Assembly (NCBI RefSeq): GCF_032854445.1
Contig: NC_088295.1
Location: forward strand, 10,527,385-10,591,384
DNA: 64,000 nt
Source: Liolophura sinensis
Lineage: Eukaryota > Mollusca > Polyplacophora > Chitonida > Chitonidae
Direction of reading: 5' to 3'
The notes beneath the pieces are model-generated. The model saw only the letters and a program-made list of their open reading frames with translations. It was not told the origin of the DNA and made no database searches. The translations under genes and the position numbers were made by a program. This document shows positions 1 through 12,700 of the stretch, in pieces (positions within the stretch are counted from its first letter, which is position 1; each line of letters begins with the position of its first letter).

Positions 1-1680
1 ACAGATAACCAGTACAGGTAGTGTCAACACCTGAATAAACCAAGGAGAACATACTGGTTGTGATGAAGATAGCCAGTATAGGTACTGTCAACACCTGAAT
101 AAACCATCACGAACAAACAGGCTGCGATGAGGATAACCAGTAAAAGTAGTGTCAACGCCTGAATAAACCAAGAAGAACATACTGGTTGTAATGAAGATTA
201 CTACTGTAGGTACTGTCCACAGCTGAATAAACCAAGGAGAGCATACAGTTTGTGATGAAGATAACCAGGATAGGTACTGTCACCACATGAATAAACCAAG
301 GAGAACATACAGGCTGTGGTGAAGATAACCAGGACAGGTACTGTCAACACATGAATATACCAAGGAGAGGATACAGGTCGTGATGAAGATAACCAGGATA
401 GGTACTGTCACCACATGAATAAACCAAGGAGAACATACAGGCTGTGGTGAGGATAACCAGGACAGGTACTGTCACCACATGAATAAACCAAGGAGAGCAT
501 ACAGGTTGTGATGAAGATTACTACTGTAGGTACTGTCCACACCTGAATAAACCAAGGAGAGCATACAGTTTGTGATGAAGATAACCAGGATAGGTACTGC
601 CACCACATGAATATACCAAGGAGAGCATACAGTTTGTGATGAGGATAACCAGGATAGGTACTGTCAACACATGAATAAACCAAGGAGAACATACAGGTTG
701 TGGTGAAGATAACCAGTACAGGTACTGTCAACACCTGAATAAACCAAGGAGAACATACAGGCTGTGGTGAAGATAACCAGTACAGGTACTGTCACCACAT
801 GAATAAACCAAGGAGAACATACAGGCTGTGGTGAAGATAACCAGTACAGGTACTGTCAACACCTGAATAAACCAAGGAGAACATACAGGCTGTGGTGAAG
901 ATAACCAGTACAGGTACTGTCACCACATGAATAAACCAAGGAGAACATACAGGCTGTGATGAGGATAACCAGTACAGGTTCTGTCAACACCTGAATAAAC
1001 CAAGGAGAACATACAGGCTGTGGTGAAGATAACCAGTATAGGTATTGTCCACACCTGAATAAACCAAGGAGAGCATACAGTTTGTGATGAAGATAACCAG
1101 GATAGGTACTGTCACCACATGAATAAACCAAGGAGAACATACAGGCTGTGGTGAAGATAACCAGTACAGGTACTGTCAACACCTGAATAAACCAAGGAGA
1201 ACATACAGGCTGTGGTGAGGATAACCAGTACAGGTTCTGTCAACACCTGAATAAACCAAGGAGAGCATACAGTTTGTGATGAAGATTACTACTGTAGGTA
1301 CTGTCCACACCTGAATAAACCAAGGAGAGCATACAGTTTGTGATGAAGATAACCAGGATAGGTACTGTCACCACATGAATAAACCAAGGAGAACATACAG
1401 GCTGTGGTGAAGATAACCAGTACAGGTACTGTCAACACCTGAATAAACCAAGGAGAACATACAGGCTGTGGTGAAGATAACCAGTACAGGTACTGTCACC
1501 ACATGAATAAACCAAGGAGAGCATACAGGTTGTGATGAAGATTACTACTGTAGGTACTGTCCACACCTGAATAAACCAAGGAGAGCATACAGGTTGTAAT
1601 GAAGGTTACTACTGTAGGTACTGTCCACACCTGAATAAACCAAGGAGAGCATACAGGTTGTGATGAAGATAACTAGGACA
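1..1680. repeat. 64-bp minisatellite array
   Basis: About 26 tandem units of 64 bp cover the left edge; the phrase GGTACTGTC recurs every 64 bases (for example 721, 785, 849). Units differ by a few substitutions, with two main variants, GATAACCAG and GATTACTACTG. The array is probably cut by the window edge. 64 is not a multiple of 3, so the open minus-strand frames here (856-1182 and 408-734) are by-products of low stop density. If the first gene continues leftwards, the array sits in its last intron. Confidence 0.95.
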
Positions 1681-2634
1681 GTGTCCTGGAAAACAGTATG
1701 CCTCTGCCCTTTAGCAAGTTACTATCAACCAACAACAATGACTACAAGAGACGCAAACTACTGGAAGCTATCATGATGAAACGACACCGCCCCCAGCTAA
1801 ACAGAGATGAAGGTTACCACCCACTGAGTGCCTTAACACCTCCACCCAGTAAACCCCCGAACTCAACTCACTATTTTTTCACGCTATTTTTTTCACACCC
1901 TTCATGTACTTGCTGATCTCAGCTCACTCGTTACTATTTTTCACATCTTTCAGGTTCATACCTGTTCTTAACATTTATCACTTTAGACAGGTATTTTTAT
2001 GCAGAAGTCATATGGTTTGAGAACGGTACTAGAAGCTACACCGAAACGTTACCAGCTAATGAACACAGGAGTTGTTATCCATAAAAATCCTGTCTGTTCA
2101 CCTATATAACCCCAGCTCCTATATGCCTCTGAAAGAAGTTACTAAAAGACTTGCCGGTGACCTGTGATGTATAGATAGTCGTGCACACTGTCACATATTA
2201 AACTGTATTTGACACCAAGGCCTCACAAACAATAGAGGGATCTCCAGAGTCTGAGTTTCTTCAGAGTCTGATTTTAATTGCAGAGGAAATCAAAGTGGCA
2301 TGGGTAAACCACCTACCTTTGGCAAGTCTATATCTCATACTGGTGGAAGACAAGTTGTCTTAAATGAATGTAAGACTGAGCAAACTTCCAAGGGCACTCT
2401 CGACCACGTCTCGACCAAGCCCCAAGAGCAATGAGACTAAGCTATGGAATTCCCTGTCCATGTCACTATGTGTGCCTCGTGATTAACAGTTGTGCACTTT
2501 ACTTACTGAGCTATGTTCTGCTTCCCTGTCCCGTAGATGAGGCACAGATAACACCCTATTTTTGGATCTCAGGGTGAAGTGTAAGATGTTGATTGAATGA
2601 AGTCTGGTTACAACAAAGTAAGGTTTAACAGTAC
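1681..2634. other. Unannotated stretch left of the last visible NHA exon
   Basis: No exon with antiporter similarity, no RNA gene and no clear repeat was found between the 64-bp array and the exon ending at 2635. It is most likely intron of the SLC9B-like gene, because the C-terminal coding part of that gene is absent and must lie further left. The short ORF at 1698-1916 resembles nothing I know. Confidence 0.5.
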
Positions 2635-5600
2635 CTGTGTGCCCAGGTGTAATATATGACTATCATTAGCCCGCTCTCTCCGTGCTGTGTCCAGTGCTAA
2701 GGAACCAATTGCCGCCTGAAACAGACAAAAGATCATCTTAATTTCCATCTACCATACGTCACAGTGGTCATATTTTCACAGGAGAAGGAAAATTAACAGA
2801 ACCTGTATAGAAATGCTACAAGAACATGTAGCTATGACAAAGCTCTAATGCCTGTTAATCTGCAAGTGAACCAGTATCAGTAGGCAACCTTACCTGTCAA
2901 AAAACAACTCCTAGAGCCTGGGGTTCTGCACATTCAAAAGCTGAGATACCAATACACTGAACATGTTTTAATTTATCTATTTATCGGATTGGTGTTTTAC
3001 GCCGTACTCAAGAATATTTCACTTATACGACTGAACATGTTTTAAATTCAATACAATGCTTAAGCCACAGTATATGGACGCTGGGTTGAACAATTCTTGA
3101 CTTGTCTCCCCTTACCAACATAGGGAAGAACCAAGATTTCCTGTTTTAAGGTCTTTTGTATGTCATGACTTTAGGCCTCTGGTTCATGATTGATCAATTG
3201 GCTGATTTAATGCTTAATGACATGCTCAAGAACGTTTCACTTATATGATCGCAGTAAGGTTATGAAAGGGGGACACCGGAGTGCTTGGAGAACTCCCCAT
3301 TCATCAGATACGTGACAAACCTTGTGAATAAAAACTGCAGCTAAAACAGTTGGATTTGAACACACACCCTCACTGGTCAAGGGACTGACATTCACACTGT
3401 CAAGCGATCTTTATAGTCTTAAGTCAGAATTTCAATTCACTTTAAACTTATCATTTCTGATGTAACAAGGTCAAAATATTGCTTGACAACATAAATTCTG
3501 TTTAAGTTTTTGCATAACAAGTTTCAGAAAAAACACCAGACAGAAAAAAAATACCAGATTTTATGATTAAAATTTAAACTTTAAAATCACTTCATGATCC
3601 CGAGGTACTGCAGGGAAGAGAATCCTTTGCATCAAAATCAACTGAAATATCTTCTAATAGCTGGCCTCCATTAGCAAAACAATTTACACACATTTTAGTC
3701 CAAGTTTACACATTTGAAAATTTCCTTAAAATCAGCCAATAACAGACAATTCAAAACCCTGATCGTGCCACAGAGAATGGGTTCACTGTACCTGTACGGT
3801 TGCTTTAGGGAGCCACGCTAGAGGGATGAAGAGCATCTCGCGCACAGTGAGACCTGCTTTAAACACGGCCAGGAAGGACACGATCACCCGTACAAACAGT
3901 CCTATTGTCAGCACAGCCACGCCCAGGCCTGATGGGATCAACATTTACATACTCATGTGACAAAAACATTTCACATCTTACAATATACAGCACACATCAT
4001 TTCACTGAAGTGCTCACTTGGAAGACATTACCAGATGAATTCATATACTGTTGTAAGTGTAAGACCAGGTTCAGATCATCTATCTATACACATATATCAG
4101 GCAGGGATAAACTCACTCAAAATTAGATATAGCAAATATCCTATCTTCTGTATACACAGCATAATTTGCCTGCCAGTCAAAGAGATTTTATGGAGATTTA
4201 CAAGAATGAACAGCTCAAAAAAATCATTCCCCTCGTCAAATTCCAGCAAAAATCTGTGAGCTGACAAAGTGAAAGTTGGACTAGCCCCAAGATTTACCTC
4301 TAAAAATACACTTTTTTAAGCGAAATTTTAGGTCATTTATCGTAAATGGTCTTAACTATGATCATCAGTACCTATTGTGCTCCCCTGAACCGTGGATATG
4401 TCTACCTCAGTGCCTATCAGACCAAACAACAAGGGTTGGAACAGCATCCACATCAGAGACATGAAGTCAGAAACCTGGGCCTGTAACAATTCATTTATTT
4501 AGTTATTTGATCGGTTATATAATATATAGAATATTTTACTTATATGGTGAAAACTTACGACTATCTGCAAGTTGCTGGCAGACCATCTGACACCTTTAAC
4601 AACACAGTGTGCATATTTGATGGTTATCATTTTAAGGTGTAATCACCAATGCTTCACCTTTATAGTGGTGCTTGGGTGCATAGTTGCATGACAGAAAGCG
4701 AGCTTAGCTGGACAGAAAACACAACCACTCACACGGTCAAAAAAAAAAACCTTCTGACTGATGGATGCAACAAACGACAGGATTTGATCACAGACAAATG
4801 ACCTCATGGATCAACAGTCTGTCGGAAGCATCAAGATTAGCAGGTTAGCCGACTGGGTCAGAAAGGGGCCCTGATACAAAATGGAAGTATTTACATAGAA
4901 AGAACATTCATAAAATACAACAGGTTTTGTACATGTAAAAGAGCAATGTGTGAATGAGCTAGCTGTGATGTAGGTTATTACACTGTCAAAATAGCCATGA
5001 AGAGGTGGGGGACTAAGATCCTCCGTCCAAGTAGTACAGTACGTATCAGCCTACCAACAGATGAACGTCAAGCATGGGGCAACAACAACACGGATTGTCA
5101 ACTGATGACACTTTCAGAATATTCCATAGTAATAATCATGAGATATCAAATTTGCTGAAAGTCAAAAAAATTAACAATGTTCAACTTTTTTCTGAATTCT
5201 GTCAGTATCACTGTTAATGCTGAGCATACATAATCATTTTTCATAATCAGTTATGTTCATTAAATCCTTCAAACTAGGTTTATATTAAAAAGCATGACTG
5301 AAAATTATAACCCAACTTCTTTTTTTCTTTCTTTTCCAACATGTTGAGTCAATAAAGTGTATTTCATTGCACAAATTTTATGGTGGGTTTTATGTGCGAT
5401 ATTAAAAAAAAATTGTACGCCATAGCCAGTGATGTGAAACTGAGTTTAAGTGCTTTTACATTTAAATAAACATCTTGTGATGATCTTTAATGAGTTTTTC
5501 ATTGAGAAGGAAAGATTGCTTTAAATTTAGTTTCCTGTGATCTTTCTACTTCATCTCTTGCTTTTTTCATGTAGCACCACTTCTTCACGAAGATGAATAT

Positions 5601-8600
5601 TCTTGTTAATAGATCATGAAAAGATTATGGGGAGAAACTTTATAACATACATAGACCCACCATGCCACCTGACACATCCTCCTGGCGCCATCTATAGGCA
5701 GCTACAAAGGCCAGAGTGAGACATCCCAGAGGTCCTGCTCCTGGTAAATCAACAATCTGACTTCCAAATGTTGCTAACAAACCACCCAATAATAGCACAA
5801 TGAAACGGAAGAGATGAAAGTCTTTCTGAAACACACAAAGTTACAGAACACATTAACAATAATGCTGAGTTCATTCCCTGTGCAGTTAAAGCCAATTACT
5901 TCAGAGCCATCAGCTACATGTATGTCTGTAATTGTGGCAGGCAAACTGCAACCACCTGCTACACTGACAATTCCAAGAGTCCTCCCCTCCTCCCCTTTTG
6001 AACAAGCATAGATTAGCTTAGTCTTCTTTTAAAATAGGAAAACAATTTGTACATACTTTTTCCTAAAGTGATGATTTACCATTTGAGAACAAAATGGACA
6101 GGCAAGTACAAGTAGCCGTAATATTCCTAAAACTATGGTATCACAGGATCTCCTTCTCCTTGTTGGTGGTTCTTGTCTCCTCTACCCATAACCCTTACCG
6201 CTGGCAATTCCATAGGCAATTTTCCATCTCAATATTAGAAGTTGGAACTGTCTCATTTCTACTAACCTTCAAACAGGCTGCACATACATGTGCACAGTTT
6301 TGAACAGATATATTACCTTAAAGAGCTACTTTGGTGTCAAAATATCTGTGTCTTAAACCAAGGTGAATTGATAAAGACTGGGATAGTCTGAATAGCCTAA
6401 ATTGTGAAAATAATGCAGCGAATTAAAACCGATATTGTGCGTTTTGTCAGAGTATACGGAAACAAAATATTTCTGTCCCTTCTACTTTGCCTGGTATGAC
6501 GTCACCAACGAACACATGATGTCATCAATAGCTGATGTATACCCACAAATGATGCTGCCCTTTCAAACGTTCTTGACGTCATCCCAGCATAAATACCTTA
6601 CTCAACGTCACATCTGCCTGATTCAATATCATACAGGGAATATTATCACGTCACATCAGGAAAATTTTACAGACTCAGCTGAAGATTTTGTTTTTCAAGG
6701 AATCTTCAGTTATATGGGTTGAATAGTGTTATTCATCAAAATTCTATTAAAACATGGTGTTAAGCTTACTCCGTGGGATTTCTTTCACATCACTGTAATA
6801 TTTCTACGACAATTTGTATTCTGACCATAGTGGCACTTTAATTTGTAATGGTGAGCTAAAATGTACTTATCAAAACGCACATGTTCTTTGAGCAGCCAAA
6901 AGTCAATTGGCCACCTGTAAAAGCTAGTGTGTTTACCTGTTCTTTGTGAGGTATGTACCAGGCTATCACCCCTAATACAATCCCATAGACAACTCCAAGG
7001 AGAGCTTCCAAAGGTCCCTTGAAGATAGTCAACACCAGGTCACCTGAAACACGTTCAATATCAGAAGTGAAATATCACACTTCAAATCATCAACTAATCT
7101 GGTCTGAAATATTTTCAGATAATTATTTAGTTTTTTACAAGATAGAATTCATGTAATATTTTTCTTAATACAACCAAATTTTAACGTGTACATGTACATA
7201 ATTGGCTTCCAACACCTAAAACAAGCTTGATGTATCAATGAACTGTCAACTCCATGAAGCAACACAGTTGAGGAATAAAACATGTTACAAAAATCTAAAT
7301 CATACTGCGGATGTAAGCAGGCCTAACCCCAATTATCTTCCCAGCAGAACACTGACCTGTTGAGAAGGCTATTGCAAGAACGACTCCAAACCCAGTTATG
7401 GCCAGCACATCATCCACACTGGCTGCTGCAATGACCAGCGTAGGTATTCCTTTGTCCATGCCATACCCTCTCTCTTGTAAACTTAACAGGGATGGCACAA
7501 CAACAGCAGGGGAGACAGCCGCTAAGACAAACCTGCCACATATAGATATACATGTATGCTGCTGACCAGTATGCATGTCTTTCGAGTTAGGAGCAAGTCC
7601 TAGAATTTGACATGAATGACTGAAATTGCAACACACTGTTTAATGGTTTTACATATACCTTTAACATATTTAGGCTTAACATATTTTTACGGGTCCATCC
7701 AAGTATCCTAGCAAGAAACCTCTTGAAATCGACTGGATCATTATTATCATTTTTAGTCCACTCGTAAAACTGCAATATGTCCAAAACTGGTAAATGTAGA
7801 AAAACCAAAGTTTGAGTGCATATAAAGGAACATATGAAGCAACTGTTGATGTTTTATGCTGTTTTACTAGTCACAAGATTCAGTGGCCAATTTGAATTTT
7901 ATTGATAAGCTAAAAAAATCTTTTCCTTGAAAAGGGCTAAACCTATCAAGATAAACTTTTCCTTTACAGTTTTTAGGTGGATCGCACTACCTATACTGTA
8001 AAAATTTTTTTACAGCTGTATGTGGGAAGGTCTGCCAGCAACCTGTGGATGGCTGTGGGTTTCCCCTGTCACATAAGTGAAATATTCTTGAGTATGGCGT
8101 AAATCACCCACAAAATAAATAAAATAAATAAACAACATTATTTTGGTCATATCACATAGAAATATATAAGTGTAGCAAAACATATGGAGTGCTATTGTAT
8201 TTTATATTTACTTCTTTAATTATTATGTGTATTTCTAATGCTACGGACAAGACTATTACTAATAATACTAATAGTTAGTATTTTACTAATACATACTCAA
8301 AGGCAGTTCATGGGTAAAGAATATATTTAGCAGACACCCCACAGATCAACCTAAAGAGTTTGACAGAGGAAGAAATGGGTATGTTGCCCACACAACATAT
8401 GACAAACATGGACAATTTGGGTGAATGCAGATTTGGGCGACATGTATTTTCCCCATGAAAACTGATTTCAAAGCCCGTGGGTTCTTGCCCTGTTCTCCAG
8501 ATGTGGGCAAACAATAAAAATTACTGTACCCCAGCATGAAGCCCCACTCCCACGGGAAGTCGAGGAGCAGATGTGAAGCTATGGCAGCTGTAAGACACTC

Positions 8601-10817
8601 TGCCAGGCAGGGCAGGAAAGCCAGACGGATCACAACGAAGGACAACTTCTTCAATGCTTTAGGATCAAGACCTAACCCAGCTCTAAGCAGAATCACCGTC
8701 AGAGCCACACTTCTGAAAAACAGAAAGAAGCATATTATAAAACGGGTGCAATTTTCATATAAAAATTCATACTCAAAACTTTACTTACATGATGTTATTG
8801 TTTACAGGCAAACTCAAATGCCATTTTATTCTGACACATGAGTGCCACACCCAGAAATGCTTTACACATTAAACCAAATTATGGTTTAGATCAAGATTAG
8901 TTACTATTTATTAATTTTAAACGTAGTGAAGCATACTGAAATTCAGATCCCATGGGCCAGTTTCACGAAGCTTACTTAGTGTTAAGTTGCACTCAGCTAA
9001 GTGCACTTTGTATCTCTACAACATATATTGCCATGGTAGTTAAGGCCTTACTTAGCTAAGTGAGCTTCATGAAACTCCTTTGATTGATTGTTTGACTGAT
9101 GGATTTACTGCATGGTATTTAACACATTGCACTTATTACAGCACTTTTGAAAGTAAGGTAAAAAAGAAGGAGCCAACACTCCTTTTAGCAAACAAAGTTG
9201 TGTACACATTTTTATTTTAATACCAGCTGCTGTACATTCGAGGTAATATTCAATACATTATACTTTGTGAAGAAATGTTACAAAAGTATGTACACACTAT
9301 AAAGGCTGCTTACCTGAGAACAGTGGACCAGGTGTTGTCAATGTCCTTGCCAATATTTACCTTGGGCACATTCCTCAGCAAACAGCCTGCTATCAGCATT
9401 CCTGCAGACAGACAAAGGCAGTTCTTTACAAGTCCCAGTTTCATTCAGTTTCATTCAGACTACCATAACATAGTTTCCACTACTATAATATCACAAACAC
9501 ATAATTATTTCTGACAGAATGTAACTTTAAGAAATTTCTACATATACTTATGAAGCATAAACCTGTTATAATAAGTGTTCATGTATTATAACCAAAACCT
9601 ACATAATACTCAGTCCATTTAACAGTGACACATGCCAAGTTCTGTGTTCATTTGGCTGATCTTTAGGACAGTATTTCTTCTGAGGATTAGCAATATAAAT
9701 AAGAATGTCACACCAATGCCAAAACAAATCTTACGCTTAAGTCAATGTTTTGTGTTTGTTATCACAAGGTACGAGTCAAGGGCTTAACCTAATTACTCCT
9801 TTGTCCTGCATGCTGCCACACTACACATACTAAAAATTACCTGTGAGTCATGTCTAGAGTCAGTACCATATTTCACAGTTTTCACCTACAGTTTATCTTT
9901 TTTTCAAGCAACACATTTTGCTTGGTTTTGATAGAGTCATCCACCTCACAGAGCCAATTGCTGGAGACTTTTTGTGAAGTTTGATTAAGAAAGACTTAAT
10001 TGTTGGCATTGAAAGTAACTAAAGTAAGGCATTGAAAGAAAACTTAACTTTTTATTGGTAAACCATCACATTTACATGTACTTGTTAGTTTAAATACAGC
10101 TTGATTGTATACCATTTGGGTGTTCAAAAGTTTGGGAGCCCAAATGTTTTCCAGAACTAAAATGGATCTAGAAAGGGGCCTGGTATCAGATTTATACGCA
10201 TCTGAAAGTGCATTTTTACACACCAAAAGCTTTTCACAGAAATTCATCGTTTCATTACCTAACAGTGGGGGTAGTCTAATGATGGCAACCAAATGGCCGC
10301 AGACCACACAACACAGAAACAACATAATGAGGGCAAAGATATTTCCCCCGGGTACAGCTTCATCTCGGGTGACGGCGATAAGCACAGCCCAGAATATAAG
10401 AAACGTTAACACAGCGGCAAAAAAGTCACCCAACTTTCCATGAGGAGGGCAAAGAAACGCGAACTTGGCCCGCTCTAGCTTAGAGGCCTTCTCTGGTAGA
10501 GGGTTGTACTTTGTTCTCACAGGTTTCCAGCATTTGTGGCAGGATTTCTTACACGATTTGCATCGTACGTCTGATCGTGAATCTCCTGCAGGGTTCACTG
10601 CTTCCTCTTCTTCTTCAACAATTTCACTTGCTTCATTTTTGCTTTTCTGTGCTTCCTGGGTCTCCTGCACAGAATTCCTGGTGACATCTTTGCTCACACC
10701 TGTGGCAAGTTCGCTGATGTTACCATGGCAACTGACTGGCAACATGGCCTCTGAACAAGAGCCATTAGAAAGTCTATCAGCATCAGTCACCTCATTTTCT
10801 CCCTTTTCTACAATCAT
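2635..10817 (-). CDS. SLC9B2: Sodium/hydrogen exchanger 9B2-like (NHA2) antiporter, 3' partial
   Basis: Coding exons, in transcript order on the minus strand: 10817-10259, 9401-9314, 8712-8530, 7532-7357, 7043-6937, 5825-5661, 4480-4372, 3928-3792, 2715-2635. All junctions are GT..AG, the phases agree, and 535 residues result. The family is the CPA2 Na+(Li+)/H+ antiporters of plasma and organelle membranes. The N-terminal ~130 residues are hydrophilic with an acidic run and a Cys-rich patch (CKSCKKSCHKC), then CPPHGKLG and the first membrane segments. Exon 4 holds SPAVVVPSLL, GYGMDKGIPTLV and ASVDDVLAITGF; D317-D318 match the paired aspartates of the ion site. FQPLLFGLIGTEV and WLPKATVQAAIGSLALDTAR follow. 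The last membrane helices are missing because the gene leaves the window. The ATG at 10817 follows an in-frame TGA, and a likely splice acceptor lies just upstream, so the 5'UTR is probably split. The exon 6 donor (ATG|GTGGGT) is weak but is the usable phase-0 choice. Confidence 0.93.
2977..3034 (-). mobile_element. SINE tail fragment
   Basis: GGTGTTTTACGCCGTACTCA followed by an ATATTTCACTTATACGA tail is the reverse complement of the 3' end shared by many copies in this window. It lies in intron 8 of the antiporter gene. A weaker relic of the same tail is at about 3225-3250. Confidence 0.75.
6497..6581. promoter_or_regulatory. Cluster of CRE-like palindromes in NHA intron 5
   Basis: Two perfect TGACGTCA octamers (6497-6504 and 6574-6581) and a TGATGTCA variant (6517-6524) lie within 85 bp. 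Half-sites (ACGTCA) follow at about 6604 and 6647. TGACGTCA is the consensus for CREB/ATF bZIP factors. Function is inferred only from motif density; a repeat element rich in this motif is an alternative. Confidence 0.3.
8020..8133 (+). mobile_element. SINE copy with internal deletion
   Basis: The segment runs from TGTGGGAAGGTCTGCCAGCA through ATAAGTGAAATATTCTTGAG to an AAATAAATAAAATAAATAAA tail. Compared with the fuller copy at 48718-48950 it lacks the part holding CCATAATGCTGGC. It lies in NHA intron 3. Confidence 0.75.
8958..9078. mobile_element. Short foldback (MITE-like) element
   Basis: About 121 bp bounded by inverted repeats: CAGTTTCACGAAGCTTACTT at 8958 and its near complement ending GAGCTTCATGAAACTC at 9077, about 22 bp each. 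The interior has further TTAGCTAAGTG-type palindromic pieces. There is no coding capacity, so a non-autonomous DNA element is the likely class. It lies in NHA intron 2. Confidence 0.6.
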
Positions 10818-10901
10818 TGTATGCACCTTTCAAGCCTGGGTAAACTGAAATAGAGAAACATTACAATGATGTGATTATATGAGGTATCAATTATAATAAT
10901 G

Positions 10902-11105
10902 TTATTTATTTCATTGGTGTTTATAGATTATTTCACTTACATGATGTCAGCCAGCATTACATTGGAGGGAAACAGAGCAGAGCCCAGGGGAAACACAAAA
11001 CCATCCACAGGTTGCTGACAGACCTTCCCACATATGGCAGGAGAGGAAACCACCATGAGCTGAATTCGCATTGGTGAGAGGCTCCTGTACTGATATACTG
11101 CAGCG
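10902..11105 (-). mobile_element. SINE copy, diverged
   Basis: In reverse orientation it shows the tail (TCATTGGTGTTTATAGATTA), the body (GCAGAGCCCAGGGGAAAC, CATCCACAGGTTGCTGACAG) and the tRNA-like part (GCATTGGTGAGAGGCTCCTG). It sits just upstream of the first coding exon of the antiporter. Confidence 0.75.
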
Positions 11106-12462
11106 AATATTGTGCAAAGTTGTGGATGTAGTTTATGTTACCTTCCATCCATTTACTCAATCACTGCAATATATAATGACGACCTGCACTGAAAAAGACA
11201 GATTTTAATGAGCAAAAGACAGATTTCAGGGCAAAAATGTTAAATCCTGTCTACATTTGTACGGGCACATGTTACTGGTCAAACAGTGACTTCTTCTTCA
11301 AAAAAATGTGTCCGGCATCAAGATGGCGGGCACATTCGAACAAAGCAAATTCTATTTCACCATATCACTGACCCAAGATGAGCACAGTGATTAGTATAGA
11401 GAAAGGACACCTATTCTACCACTGCTACCACTGCTACTGCTACAAGCTGGATATGCTGTAAAGGGATAGAAGCTAAGATGGGGTTCAGTGTAAAAAAGCT
11501 GAGATATTCTATATTTGGGAAAGAATTAGCCTAATTATATGGCTTTAAATTTCTCCTTGCTAATTAATTTCTGTTTATTTGTTGTTTATAAAAACAATAC
11601 TATATATTACTTTCTAAGCTGTAATCATCATAAGGAAATACATCAAGTAAATATAATTTCCAATGCTGATAAGTAATTTTCCAGTTTCCACCAATATGAT
11701 GTTTGTTACACAAGCTGCTGGCCACATTTGTATACAAGTACCTACAGTATGAAAATCAAATGTTTACATATATGTACATCATCTCTGAGGTTTAGGAATA
11801 GAAAACACAATACCTCTATGTACATGTGTTTTAAAACAAAATCATATTATTTGCTATATACTGCTTAACAGGTTTTTATATGTTCACTATAATACAGTCA
11901 AATTCACTTTTTGAACTATTAAGCCTACATGTATGTTTACAAGACAGATGAGCATAGTTCAGATGCTTCTTGTTGTTGGTAATATATCCATATTTTTTTT
12001 TTTTTTTAGAATTTTTCCAACCCGTAACTGGTCCACCATAGAATTGAAAGTTTTAAGTGCATTTTACTTAGCTGAAAAGTTAACTATTTTCATGGACAGT
12101 GTTTAATTGTCTTTCATCTGACATATACTTCACATTACTGTTTTCTTTGGCTTTAACTGTATATGTATCATGAGTATGTATAATTTGCTTTCTAAATCGG
12201 CGCAACTCTCAGGAAATAACCTTCTTCTCCTCTTTTTTAGCCACTGTGCATGCACATGTAATTGTAACAGGAATACACAGCGGGAAGTAAAAAAGGGAAA
12301 GGGCCATTGCACTGAACATAAATATTAGCAGCATATGTAAGTGGTGTCAGATAACTAGGCCTATACCTAACACTGCATGACTATAGACATGGTTTTATTG
12401 ACAACAGGCGTTGTTATTGAATGGTAGGCCCATATTTTCTCTGTAATAAGCCGAGTCGACAA
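11106..12462. other. Intergenic or 5' intron sequence, nothing recognised
   Basis: AT-rich sequence between the antiporter's first coding exon and the foldback element at 12463. I see no coding exon, RNA gene or repeat structure beyond a poly-T run near 11995. It is either the first intron of the antiporter (if its 5'UTR exon lies near 13 kb) or intergenic. Confidence 0.5.
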
Positions 12463-12700
12463 TGCAGGAATCTTGTGAGTTCACGCTGGTTGAGACGAGA
12501 CAGGGTGGGAGCTCTCACGAACTAACATGCCTAAAAGGTGTGATTTATACGGCAGCTGCTCTCAGATACTCTGCTGCCAACAGACCTGGCTATTTCAGAT
12601 GTCTACTTAGTCTTGCTAGTATCATAAAATCTCGCCTTTTGGCTGCATTAGTTTGTGAGAGCCCCCATCCACATATGCGTGAACTTGCAGGACTCCTGGA
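12463..12700. mobile_element. Foldback MITE-like element with ~75-bp imperfect inverted repeats
   Basis: The left arm (TGCAGGAATCTTGTGAGTTC, then GAGCTCTCACGAACTAACAT) is matched in inverted order by the right arm (ATTAGTTTGTGAGAGCCCCC, then GCGTGAACTTGCAGGACTCC). The whole 238 bp could fold into one long hairpin. The 81-codon open frame across it (12462-12707) follows from this structure and is not called as a gene. Confidence 0.6.

Noticed and set aside
408-1182. Two 108-codon minus-strand frames with similar repeated hydrophobic sequence
   Set aside because: They lie wholly in the 64-bp minisatellite; the period is not a multiple of 3 and the frames end where units vary.
10105-10848. Two plus-strand frames of 112 and 127 codons
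   Set aside because: Antisense shadows of the first coding exon of the antiporter.
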